This document shows positions 34,111-42,021 of a DNA stretch of 42,139 nt, piece by piece (positions within the stretch are counted from its first letter, which is position 1; every line of letters begins with the position of its first letter). Source of the DNA: Planctomycetota bacterium (lineage in GTDB: Bacteria; Planctomycetota; PLA2; JAEUHO01); contig JADZCA010000103.1 in assembly GCA_020851795.1 (NCBI GenBank), forward strand, positions 1-42,139, given 5' to 3'. Position numbers and translations under genes: made by a program. The notes under the pieces were generated by a model. The model saw only the letters and a list, made by a program, of their open reading frames with translations, was not told the origin of the DNA and did not search any database.

Positions 34111-34330
34111 AGCGAACGCTCCGTGGGCTCGCACTGTCCGGGATCTTGGGCGAGCCGCGAGCCGACGCCCGCGCGCACGCAGAAGACCCGATCGCATCGG
34201 TAGTGGACCTCGCAGACGAGAGCAAGGAGCCCTCCGTGATGGAACTCCTGAACCTCGGCGTGCCGCCCACTGTTCCCGCGGGCTCTCTCGCCGCCTGGAA
34301 TCCCTCCCGCGCATCGGCGCACCGGTACTT
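34111..34330. terminator. Convergent region with a weak hairpin
   Basis: Two operons converge here. GGCTCGC (about 34135-34141) can pair with GCGAGCC (about 34159-34165) across a 17-base loop, close after the czcA-like stop. There is no T-run, and no gene is seen in the 220 bases. Confidence 0.35.
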
Positions 34331-35746
34331 TCAGCGCCCGGCCGAGATTCGGTCGCCGCCGAGCGCCCGAAGCAACCGCAGCTGCGCCTTGTCGTAGCCC
34401 ACCGTCGCCTCGATCCAGTCGAGGCGCGCGCGCGTGAGCGTCTCCTGTGCCACGACGACTTCGAGCGGCAGGCCGACGGCGCCGGTGAGGCGCTTGCGAT
34501 ACAGGTCGAGCGCCTCTGTCGCGTCCCGTGCGCCCTGCTCCGCGGAGCCGATCGCTCGTGCGCGCTCCGAGAGCATGGCGTACGCCTCGCGGACTTCCCG
34601 CACCACGCGGGCGCGCACGCGGCTCGACGTGATCGAAGCGAGGCGGTAGCGCGAGTCCGCCTCGGCGATGCGTCCCGTGTCGAAGAGGCCGCCTGACCCG
34701 ATGGTCCATCCGAGCGTGATCCGCAGGTCGTCGCTCGATGAAAGGTCGCCATAAGTGCGGCCGAGCCCGCCCGCCGAGGCCTCGACACCGACCCTGGGCA
34801 CGAGTGGCGCGTAGCGGGCTGCGTCGCGTTCCTTGTCGGCGGCGCACGCTAGCGCGTCCGCCTCCCGCACGTCGGCGCGAGAGAGGAGCGCGTCGCGAAT
34901 GAGCATCGCCTCCGGGTCGGTCGCGGCAACGAGCGTGAACCGGATCGGGATGGCGTCCCTGGGAACGAGGTCCACCTCCGGCGGGAGGTTCAGGATCTCC
35001 GCGAGGCGCACAGCGCTCGTCCGTCGGGCTTCGGCGGCGAGCGAGACGGTCGCTCTGTCGTGGGCGAGCTGCGCCTTCGCGCGGAGCACGTCGCCCGCGA
35101 ACCCGCTCCCGGCGCCGACTTTGTCCTCGGTCTCCTTCGCGATCCTCTGCGAGAGGTCCACGGCGTCCTTGGCGACCGCGAGGCTCGCCTCGGCGCGCAC
35201 GAGGTCGAGGTACGCCTCTCCGGCCTTCAGAGCCGCGTCTTCCCCTCCTGCCTCCTCCGCCGCGACCGAAGCGCAGGTCCTCTGACGCGCCGCCAGGGTG
35301 GCGTAAACCGCCTCGCCCACCTCCCACTCTGCCGTCAGCGCCGCCCCTGCGAACGCGCTCTGCTTCGTGACGTCGAGGAAGTTCCCCTCGGTCGCCTGCG
35401 TGCGTCCGTCGTGCGCGAGGAACCGCGTACCGACTCCCACGGTCGGGAAGAACCGCTGACGGGCCGAGAGCTCCTTCGCATAGGCCTCTCGCACGCGCTC
35501 CCCAACGAGTTCCACATCGAGGTTCCTGTCCCGCACGAGCCGGAGGACCGTCGGAAGGTCGATCGCCATCGGGCCCGACGTAGCGGCCGGGAGCGGCGCC
35601 GCCGCCGCGGGCCGCCGTCCGGGAGCTGCCGCCGCCATGGTGCCCTGGACGGTGACCGTGCCGGGCGTCGCGCGCGTGGGGACGGGCGCGGTGCATCCTC
35701 CTGCGCTCACGACGACGCACAGGAGACCGACGAGCCGGCGATTCAC
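34331..35746 (-). CDS. Outer-membrane efflux protein, TolC family
   Basis: A 471-aa lipoprotein: leader MNRRLVGLLCVVVSAGGC with the lipobox SAGGC. After an Ala/Pro-rich linker come two OEP repeats, starting IDLPTVLRLVRDRNLDVELV and, later, LIRDALLSRADVREADALAC. GLFDTGRIAEADSRYRLASI and the closing helix (LPLEVVVAQETLTRARLDWI) are typical. The start is GTG at 35746, overlapping the adaptor's stop by four bases (GTGA). Last gene of the ECF-linked efflux operon and its outer-membrane duct. It is unlike the other two TolC-like proteins in the window in its linker and length. Confidence 0.88.
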   Translation of the reverse strand: MNRRLVGLLCVVVSAGGCTAPVPTRATPGTVTVQGTMAAAAPGRRPAAAAPLPAATSGPMAIDLPTVLRLVRDRNLDVELVGERVREAYAKELSARQRFFPTVGVGTRFLAHDGRTQATEGNFLDVTKQSAFAGAALTAEWEVGEAVYATLAARQRTCASVAAEEAGGEDAALKAGEAYLDLVRAEASLAVAKDAVDLSQRIAKETEDKVGAGSGFAGDVLRAKAQLAHDRATVSLAAEARRTSAVRLAEILNLPPEVDLVPRDAIPIRFTLVAATDPEAMLIRDALLSRADVREADALACAADKERDAARYAPLVPRVGVEASAGGLGRTYGDLSSSDDLRITLGWTIGSGGLFDTGRIAEADSRYRLASITSSRVRARVVREVREAYAMLSERARAIGSAEQGARDATEALDLYRKRLTGAVGLPLEVVVAQETLTRARLDWIEATVGYDKAQLRLLRALGGDRISAGR

Positions 35747-37149
35747 TTCGCCGGCTCCGCGACCGCTTCGACCCGGTCGCCTTCCGAGACCAGGTCCTTG
35801 CCCGTCGTGACGACCTTCTCCTCGCCCCCGAGCCCTTCCACCACCTCGACCGAGATCCCGTCGTCGGCCCCGATCTTGATCCCCCGCTTGGCGACCTTTC
35901 CGTCCTCCACGACGAGCACGCTGCTCTTGCGCTTGACGGTCGTCACGGCCTCGGCCGGGACGACGAGCGCGTTCTCGTGAGGCTCGAGGTCGAGGAACAC
36001 GCGTCCGAACATCCCGGCCCGCAGGACGCCCTCCGGGTTGTCGAGGTCGCCCTCGACGACCATCGTCCGGCTCGAGAGGTCGAGGGCTTCGGACACGCGG
36101 GCGACCGTCCCCTTGAACTCCTTCCCGGGGACGGCGTCGACGACGAGGCGGAACGCGCTCTCCTTCTTCGCGGCCGAAGAGTCCGGCTCGGCGACCCGGA
36201 ACCGCACGCGGACCTTCGACGTGTCCACGAGCCGGACGATCCTCGCGCCTTCCTGGGATCCGGAGGAACCCCGCACGAGCGCGCCCACGTCGACGAAGCG
36301 GTCGGTCACGATCCCCGAGAACGGGGCGCGAAACGTGGCGAAGCCGAGGGTCTTCTCCGCCTCGACGGCCGCGGCTCGCGCGGCGGATTCCGCTCCCTTC
36401 GCGGCCTGGAGCGCGCCGCCCGCCGCGTCGATACGGGCCTTCGCGGCCGCTTCACGGGCCTCGGCGAGCGCCGCGAGGGCCTTCGCCTCCTCGATGCGCG
36501 CCGCCTCGACCGCCACCTCCGCCTTGGCGGTCGCCGCTTTGCCGCGGGCTTCGGCCACCGACTCCATCGAGACGAGGTTGGGGCTTGCGGCGAGGACGGC
36601 CTCCAGGCGGTCCCTGACCGTCGTTCGGTAACCGAGTTCCGCCTCCGCCTTCTCCTTCTCGGCGCGCGAGCGCGCAAGCGCCGCGCGGCCCGCCTCCGTC
36701 TCCGCGCTCGCCTGGCGAGCCATCGCCAGCGCCGATTCCAGCGCCGCCTTCGCCTCCGTCGTGAGCGCCGACGCCTCGATCACGCGGCTCTGTGCGCTCG
36801 CCAGCACCCCCTCGAGGTCCGGTACGTCGAGCACCGCGAGTTCCGCATTGCACTCGACGTGGCTTCCGACGTCGACCCCGATCGACTTCACGTAGCCCGT
36901 AACCCGGGAGGCGAGCGTCGCCTCCTGCCACCCGGCGACGTCGGCCGGGACGCGCACGACGCGCTTGATCGTGCGCCGCTCGGGCGTCCGGACGACGACC
37001 CGGCGAAGGGAGGGCACCGTGAGCGGCATCCCCGGCCCGTCGGCGGTCGCGGGGGAGCCGCCGAGAGGCCCCCGCGCCAGGAACGTCCCGACCACGACCA
37101 CGGCGATCAGCGTCAGCGCCGCGGCTTGCGTCTTTCGCTCTCGGCTCAT
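35743..37149 (-). CDS. RND periplasmic adaptor with long coiled coil
   Basis: A 468-aa membrane-fusion protein. TM anchor about 8-26, first lipoyl half ASRVTGYVKSIGVDVGSHVE, then an extended alpha-hairpin (about 115-260) of Ala/Glu/Lys/Arg helices (AKAEVAVEAARIEEAKALAA), second lipoyl half ATFRAPFSGIVTDRFVDVGA, and a barrel with SEALDLSSRTMVVEGDLDNP. The long hairpin implies a tall adaptor reaching the outer-membrane duct. No metal-binding His clusters are seen, unlike the other two adaptors. The ATG overlaps the RND gene's stop (ATGA). Confidence 0.9.
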   Translation of the reverse strand: MSRERKTQAAALTLIAVVVVGTFLARGPLGGSPATADGPGMPLTVPSLRRVVVRTPERRTIKRVVRVPADVAGWQEATLASRVTGYVKSIGVDVGSHVECNAELAVLDVPDLEGVLASAQSRVIEASALTTEAKAALESALAMARQASAETEAGRAALARSRAEKEKAEAELGYRTTVRDRLEAVLAASPNLVSMESVAEARGKAATAKAEVAVEAARIEEAKALAALAEAREAAAKARIDAAGGALQAAKGAESAARAAAVEAEKTLGFATFRAPFSGIVTDRFVDVGALVRGSSGSQEGARIVRLVDTSKVRVRFRVAEPDSSAAKKESAFRLVVDAVPGKEFKGTVARVSEALDLSSRTMVVEGDLDNPEGVLRAGMFGRVFLDLEPHENALVVPAEAVTTVKRKSSVLVVEDGKVAKRGIKIGADDGISVEVVEGLGGEEKVVTTGKDLVSEGDRVEAVAEPAK

Positions 37150-40100
37150 GCGGTCACCTCTGGGCCGGCGCCTCGACGCCGCATCACGACGTAGAGCACG
37201 GGCATCACAAACATCGAGAGCAACGTCGAGGCGAGGACGCCGCCGATCACGGCCCGCGCCAGCGGGATGTTCGCCCCCCCGGCGATCGCCATGGGGAGGA
37301 GCCCGAGGATCGCCGAGAGCGCGGTCATGAGGATGGGCCGCAGGCGTACGGCGGATGCCTCGACGATCGCCTCGGCCGCGTCCTTCCCCTGCGCGCGGAG
37401 CCGGTTCGCGAGATCCACGCGCAGCGTGCTGACCGACACGTCGATCCCGATCATCATGATCACGCCGACCAGCGCCTGGATGGACAGGTTCGTGCCCGTG
37501 AGCCAGAGCGCCAGGAGAACGCCGACGAAGCCCAAGGGGACCGCGAACATGACGACGAACGGGTCGAGGAACGAGCGGAACTGGACGACCATCACCAGGT
37601 AGACGAGGACCGCCGCGAGGACCAGCCCGAAGCCCAGCCCTCCGAAGGACTCGCGCATCGTCGAGACCTCGCCCCGCACGTTGAGGAAGTAGCCTGGCGG
37701 CACGAGACCCTCGCGTCGGGCGCCGTCGAGGACCTTCTCGACGTCGGCGGCGACGCCGCCTACATCCCTCCCCGAGACGTTGGCGTAGACGTCCGTCACG
37801 CGGCTGATGTTGTGATGCGACACCTCGGACGCGGCCGTCGAGCGCACGAGCTTCGCCACGTTCTTGAGCGGGATCGGCGGTCCGCCGGCCGAGGACCGGA
37901 GAGGCACCTCCTCGATCGCCTGTTTCGACTCGAAGGCCGACTCGGGGTACTGGGCTCCCAGGAAGTAGTGGTTGCCGTTGTTGGGGTCGAGCCAGAACGC
38001 CTTCTCGAAGGAGACGCTCGACGTGAACGCCGTGATCACGTTCTTGACGGCGTCCTCGGCGTCGAGGCCGGGCAACGCCGCCTTCTCGCGGTCGACCTCG
38101 ATCCGGTACTGCGGAGCGTCGAGGCGCTGCTGGACGCGCACGTCGACGGCGCCGGGGACCGCCGCAATCCGCCGCCGTAGTTCGCGCGCGAGGTCCTGCG
38201 CCACGGCGAGGTTCTTCCCCTGCACCTGGACGTCGATCGGGGACGCCGCCCCGAGGTTGACCGCGGCCGTCAGCATCCCGCCGGTGTCGAAGGCGAACTC
38301 GATCCCGGGGAAGTCGTGGTTGAGACGCGTCCGCAGGCGCTCGACGTATTCGGAGACCGGCTTGCGCCCCTCGCCCTCCGCGAGCTGGATCAGGACGAAT
38401 GCGTCGCCGGGCCCGGCGTTGGGCGTGTAGGCCGCGGGCCAGTCGTTGAGCACCCCGATGTTGGTGATCAATTTCGAGAGGACGGGCTTGGGGATCTCGG
38501 CCTGCACCGCCTTCTCGACGTCGACGAGGATTGCCTCCGTGCGCTTCAAGTCGGTCCCCGTGGGGGCACGCACCCGGATCATCAACTGGCCGGCGTCGAC
38601 CGCAGGGAAGAGTTCGCTCCCGATGCGCGGCAGCAGGAGGAACCCGACGGCGGCCAAGAGCGCGCCGGTCGCGGCCAGAGCGAGCGTCTTGTGGCGCAGC
38701 ATCGCGCGGACGCCGTTCGCGTAGCGACGCTGGAGGCCCTCGAACCCTCGTTGGACGAACTGCGCGAGCGCCGGGCGCTGCGCATCCGCCCCGCGGGCGC
38801 GCAGGAACCGGGACGCGCAGAGCGGAACGACCGTCATCGAGAACAGGTAGGATCCCGCCATCGCGAACGCGACGGCGATCGCGAGCGGGGCGAACAGGAA
38901 CTTCGCGAGACCCGCGAGGAAGACGACCGGGAAGAAGACCACCATCACCGTGAGCGCGATCAGGAGGCGGGGCCGCCCCACCTCGCGCATGCCGTCGAGC
39001 GCCGCGTCGAAGGGCTTCTTCCCCATCTCCAGGTGCCGCACGATGTTCTCGATCGCGACAATCCCCTCGTCGAGGATCAGGCCCGTCGCGAGCGCGAGTC
39101 CCCCGAGCGTCATCGTGTTGATCGTCTGGCCAGTCGCGTAGAGGCCGATCAAGGCGGCGAGGATCGAGAGGGGGAGCGTCAGGAGGATGAAGAGCGTCGA
39201 GCGCGCACTCGCGAGGAACACGAGGATCATGAGCGCGGCCAAGAGCCCACCGAGGATCGCCTCGACGGAGAGCGCGCGGATCGACTGCTTGACGTAGACG
39301 GACTGGTCGAAGACGACGTCGAGGTTGACGCCCGCGGGCAACTGCGTCTTCAACGTGTCGATCTGGTCCTGGACGCCCTGGACCACCACGATCGTGTTTG
39401 CGCCCGGCTGCCGGTAGATCGGGATGTAGACCTGGCGTCGGCCGTCCACGCGCACGAGGTTCGACTGGATCTCGGCCGAGTCTTGGACGTCGCCGACGTC
39501 CCTCAAGTACGCGAGAGACCCGTTGTGGGTCTTGAGGGGGAACGCGTTCATCTCCTCGACGGTCGGCGGGAGGGCGTTCGTGTCGAGCTGGTACTCCGTG
39601 CGCCCGAGCCGCGCGCTCCCGACCGGGATGAAGACGGAGTTCGACTGGAGCGCCGTGACCACGTCCCGGGGCGAGAGGGACTTTGACTCCAGCTTCTCCC
39701 GGTCGACGTAGGCGAGGATCCGCCGGAGCTTCCCCCCGTAGACCGCAGGCGCGACGACACCCGAGATGCCCTGTAGGCGGTTACGAAGCTGGAAGTACGC
39801 GATGTCGTAGAGCGTCGTCTCGTCGTGCGTGGCGCTCGATACCGAGAGGAGGCAGAGCGGGATTCCCGCCGTCGGGTCGAACGGCATCACCATCGGCGGG
39901 ACGGTCCCGGGCGGCAGGTAGTAGAGGTCCGACATCGCGTAGGACGTCACCTGGGAGATCGCCGAGTTGGGGTCGATGTCCTCGCGAAAGAAGTCCTTGA
40001 CGATGCTGACGCCCAGCATCGAGCGCGACTCCTGGTGCTCGATCCCGACCGACTGCCCCGTCCACCGCTCGAGCCGGCTCGTCATGTCCTGCTCGACGAC

Positions 40101-40265
40101 CTCGGCGGGCATCCCGGGGTAGAGGGTCACGATCTGGACGGCCGGCGTCTTGAACTGCGGGAGGATGTCGATCGGCATCCGCTGGAGGACGGTCAGTCCC
40201 AGGACCGCGGTCACCAGGACCAGCACGATCACCGCGTACGGGCTCTTGAGGATCGCGCGGATCAC
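37146..40265 (-). CDS. RND efflux permease, non-HME class
   Basis: A 1039-aa inner-membrane pump. TM1 about 10-27, TM2-7 about 335-500, TM8-12 about 865-1025. The TM4 segment reads ATGLILDEGIVAIEN (393-407), with Asp399 and Glu406 but no Asp at the first position. It is neither CzcA (DFG) nor CusA (AIG), so the substrate is unclear (organic compounds or envelope components are possible). The N-terminal QRMPIDILPQFKTPAVQIVT and the conserved YYLPPGTVPPMVMPFDPTAG mark an AcrB-superfamily member I cannot place further. GTG at 40265, five bases after the anti-sigma gene; a long open frame upstream of it is non-coding. Confidence 0.9.
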   Translation of the reverse strand: MIRAILKSPYAVIVLVLVTAVLGLTVLQRMPIDILPQFKTPAVQIVTLYPGMPAEVVEQDMTSRLERWTGQSVGIEHQESRSMLGVSIVKDFFREDIDPNSAISQVTSYAMSDLYYLPPGTVPPMVMPFDPTAGIPLCLLSVSSATHDETTLYDIAYFQLRNRLQGISGVVAPAVYGGKLRRILAYVDREKLESKSLSPRDVVTALQSNSVFIPVGSARLGRTEYQLDTNALPPTVEEMNAFPLKTHNGSLAYLRDVGDVQDSAEIQSNLVRVDGRRQVYIPIYRQPGANTIVVVQGVQDQIDTLKTQLPAGVNLDVVFDQSVYVKQSIRALSVEAILGGLLAALMILVFLASARSTLFILLTLPLSILAALIGLYATGQTINTMTLGGLALATGLILDEGIVAIENIVRHLEMGKKPFDAALDGMREVGRPRLLIALTVMVVFFPVVFLAGLAKFLFAPLAIAVAFAMAGSYLFSMTVVPLCASRFLRARGADAQRPALAQFVQRGFEGLQRRYANGVRAMLRHKTLALAATGALLAAVGFLLLPRIGSELFPAVDAGQLMIRVRAPTGTDLKRTEAILVDVEKAVQAEIPKPVLSKLITNIGVLNDWPAAYTPNAGPGDAFVLIQLAEGEGRKPVSEYVERLRTRLNHDFPGIEFAFDTGGMLTAAVNLGAASPIDVQVQGKNLAVAQDLARELRRRIAAVPGAVDVRVQQRLDAPQYRIEVDREKAALPGLDAEDAVKNVITAFTSSVSFEKAFWLDPNNGNHYFLGAQYPESAFESKQAIEEVPLRSSAGGPPIPLKNVAKLVRSTAASEVSHHNISRVTDVYANVSGRDVGGVAADVEKVLDGARREGLVPPGYFLNVRGEVSTMRESFGGLGFGLVLAAVLVYLVMVVQFRSFLDPFVVMFAVPLGFVGVLLALWLTGTNLSIQALVGVIMMIGIDVSVSTLRVDLANRLRAQGKDAAEAIVEASAVRLRPILMTALSAILGLLPMAIAGGANIPLARAVIGGVLASTLLSMFVMPVLYVVMRRRGAGPEVTA

Positions 40266-40270
40266 GTGGC

Positions 40271-41056
40271 CTACCGCGGTCCCGGGCGGACCGTCGCGAG
40301 CGCGGAGGGGTCGTCGGCGACAAGCGCCCAGCCGACATCTCCTTCCGTCCAGATCAGGACGTCGAGGGGCTTCTTGCCGGCGGCCGCGCCCTTGGGCGTG
40401 ACGGTCGTGGGCGCCAGGTGCTCGGGCAGACCGAAGTCGCGCCGGCGGATCTGGAGGAGAGTGAACCGCACGCCGTCCTTCCTCCACGTCGTGAAGCAGA
40501 CGGGGTGCGAGCCGAGCGTGCAGCGGCGACCCCCTTCGAGCCGGATTGCGCCCCGAAAGTCCGGCCAGCGGATCTCGAAGGGGATGCGCTCGTAAAGTCC
40601 GGCTTCGACCTCCTTGGGGTCGCCCGAGGTGACGTCGAGCGAGTGGGTGTCGAGGTGGTCGTTCATCGCGAGCATCGCGAGCGTGTCGAGAGGCCTCGTC
40701 GACGGCTCGGAGCCGCCTTGACCGAGAGCGAGCCACGCGCCGACGGCCACGAGTAGAGCCGCGGCGACGGCCGCCCAGATGCCTCGCCGCAGACCGAGGA
40801 GGCGCGAGAACGTCGGGACGCGCACCTCGGCCGGGATCGAGAGGAGGCGGTCTTCGAGGCCTTCAGGGACCTCCACGCGCACGAGTTCCAAGCGCCAGCG
40901 CTCGCCTTCCTCGAGGAGTGCCAGCCACTCCGCCTCGGCCCACGCGCCGAGCCTCGACACCTCCGCCTGCATCTCGACCCGCTGCGGATGGTCGGGGGGC
41001 AGCGAGGCGGCTTCGCCCATCGCACGGCGCCATGCCTCGTGGTCGCGCGGGATCAC
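40271..41056 (-). CDS. Membrane-bound anti-sigma factor
   Basis: A 261-aa protein. The N-terminal cytoplasmic part (about 1-95) is helical and follows the sigma gene, so it should bind the sigma factor; the HxxxCxxC zinc motif of ZAS anti-sigmas is absent. One TM helix, AAVAAALLVAVGAWLALG (about 105-125). The periplasmic part has the pattern LDVTSGDPKEVEAGLYERIP and 'G..L.GGRRC.L...PVCF', ending in WTEGDVGWALVADDPS. This matches, from memory, the sensor domains of RsiW-like anti-sigma factors. GTG at 41056 overlaps the sigma stop (GTGA). Signal-induced proteolysis would release the sigma factor. Confidence 0.75.
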   Translation of the reverse strand: MIPRDHEAWRRAMGEAASLPPDHPQRVEMQAEVSRLGAWAEAEWLALLEEGERWRLELVRVEVPEGLEDRLLSIPAEVRVPTFSRLLGLRRGIWAAVAAALLVAVGAWLALGQGGSEPSTRPLDTLAMLAMNDHLDTHSLDVTSGDPKEVEAGLYERIPFEIRWPDFRGAIRLEGGRRCTLGSHPVCFTTWRKDGVRFTLLQIRRRDFGLPEHLAPTTVTPKGAAAGKKPLDVLIWTEGDVGWALVADDPSALATVRPGPR

Positions 41057-41613
41057 AGGCCACCTCCGGGGGAAGCCCGGCGCGCATCCGCGTCCCCGCG
41101 CCCCGACTCGGGCGTCTCTTTGAGGTAGGCCCGAAGCGCAGCCCGGGCTCGGTGAATCCGCGAGAGCACGGTACCGAGCGGGAGCGAGAGCCTCCCGGCC
41201 GCCTCCCTGCACGACAGACCTTCCAAGAACACCAGCAAGAACGGCTCCTTGTACCGCACATCGAGACGGGCGAGGGCTCTCTGGACCGCTTCGCGGCGCG
41301 CGAACAGGTCGAGGTCTGGCCCGGGAAGCGGCGACGCCGTGTCGTCAACGTCTACGTCGTCCGCGGTGGCAAGCGGATGGCTGGCCTTCATGCTCCTGAT
41401 CCAGCGCCTCCGAAGAATCGTCATCAGCCACGCCTTGCCCTTCTCGGGCTCCCGCAGTCCGCCGATCGAACGCCAGGCGTGGAAGTAGGTCTCCTGGACG
41501 AGGTCCTCAGCGCCTGACGCGTCCCCGACCAGCCTGTACGCGAACCGGTAGAGATCCGCGGCGTGCTGGCGCACGAGCGTCTCGTAGGCGGCCTTCGCGT
41601 CCGCTGCCCGCAT
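41053..41613 (-). CDS. ECF-type RNA polymerase sigma factor
   Basis: A 186-aa ECF sigma-70. Region 2 (about 10-75): YRFAYRLVGDASGAEDLVQE, TYFHAWRSI and KGKAWLMTILRRR, the DNA-melting and -10 recognition part. Region 4 (about 110-165): LARLDVRYKEPFLLVFLEGL, then CREAAGRLSLPLGTVLSRIH, the -35 binding HTH. The ATG at 41613 is the first gene of an operon with the anti-sigma factor and a tripartite RND pump, so it probably drives its own efflux operon. The last 20 residues are a loose Gly/Asp/Arg tail. Confidence 0.93.
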   Translation of the reverse strand: MRAADAKAAYETLVRQHAADLYRFAYRLVGDASGAEDLVQETYFHAWRSIGGLREPEKGKAWLMTILRRRWIRSMKASHPLATADDVDVDDTASPLPGPDLDLFARREAVQRALARLDVRYKEPFLLVFLEGLSCREAAGRLSLPLGTVLSRIHRARAALRAYLKETPESGRGDADARRASPGGGL

Positions 41614-41672
41614 CGGGGGGACTACCTCGGCAGGTGGGCGTCTACCCCAACTGTGCCCCCCGGAGGCGTTGA

Positions 41673-41732
41673 GATTCCCGAAATCCGGGCGCCGCGGGTC
41701 TGCGCAAGGACGGCTTCAGGAATCCGGGAATC
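41673..41732. promoter_or_regulatory. 14-bp inverted repeat in the sigma/lipoprotein divergent region
   Basis: GATTCCCGAAATCC (41673-41686) and GGAATCCGGGAATC (41719-41732) are inverted repeats, with 12 of 14 positions complementary, 32 bases apart. They lie between the sigma gene and a divergent lipoprotein frame. Each could be a GGAAT-like -35 element of divergent ECF promoters, or an operator. Not proven. Confidence 0.4.
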
Positions 41733-41774
41733 GCGGAGCGCGGACTCGGCACTACCGTGCTGGCGGAGGATCAC

Positions 41775-41972
41775 ATGGCATCACGCCGTCCTTTCATTCC
41801 TGTTCATGCACGGTGGTTCGGCCGCGGGGCAGTGGCGCTTGCCCTGTGCCTCTGCGGGTGCGCGAGCGGCACGCCTTCGGCCCCGAGAGACGGAACGAGG
41901 GCCGCTTGCAGTTCACCTTGCCCGAGCCCTTGCCCCTCGACCAGGCCGATGGGCCCGCGGGAGGAGTCGTGA
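41775..41972 (+). pseudogene. Lipoprotein gene interrupted by an IS end
   Basis: From ATG 41775 (or GTG 41757) comes a basic leader and hydrophobic stretch, RGAVALALCLCGCASG, which resembles a lipobox (LCGC). The frame ends at TGA 41970-41972, which is also the terminal TGA of the IS3-like element, so the true 3' part is cut off. After about residue 38 the codon pattern fits another frame better (LQFTLPEPLPLDQA), so a frameshift may also be present; in that frame the sequence faintly resembles the start of a TolC repeat. It is divergent from the sigma operon. What the intact protein did is unknown. Confidence 0.5.
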
Positions 41973-42021
41973 CGTGCCCCCCGTCTCTGGTCCAAGGATA
42001 ACGGGAAAAACCTCTGCTTCG

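Noticed and set aside
34140..34330. Possible short gene (MELLNLGVPPTVPAG...) between the two convergent operons
   Set aside because: The frame runs into the antisense of the TolC-like gene, has no ribosome site and looks like no known protein.
37146..40736. N-terminal extension of the third RND pump upstream of 40265
   Set aside because: It would overlap the anti-sigma gene for hundreds of bases and is Arg-rich; RND pumps start shortly before TM1, as the GTG at 40265 does.
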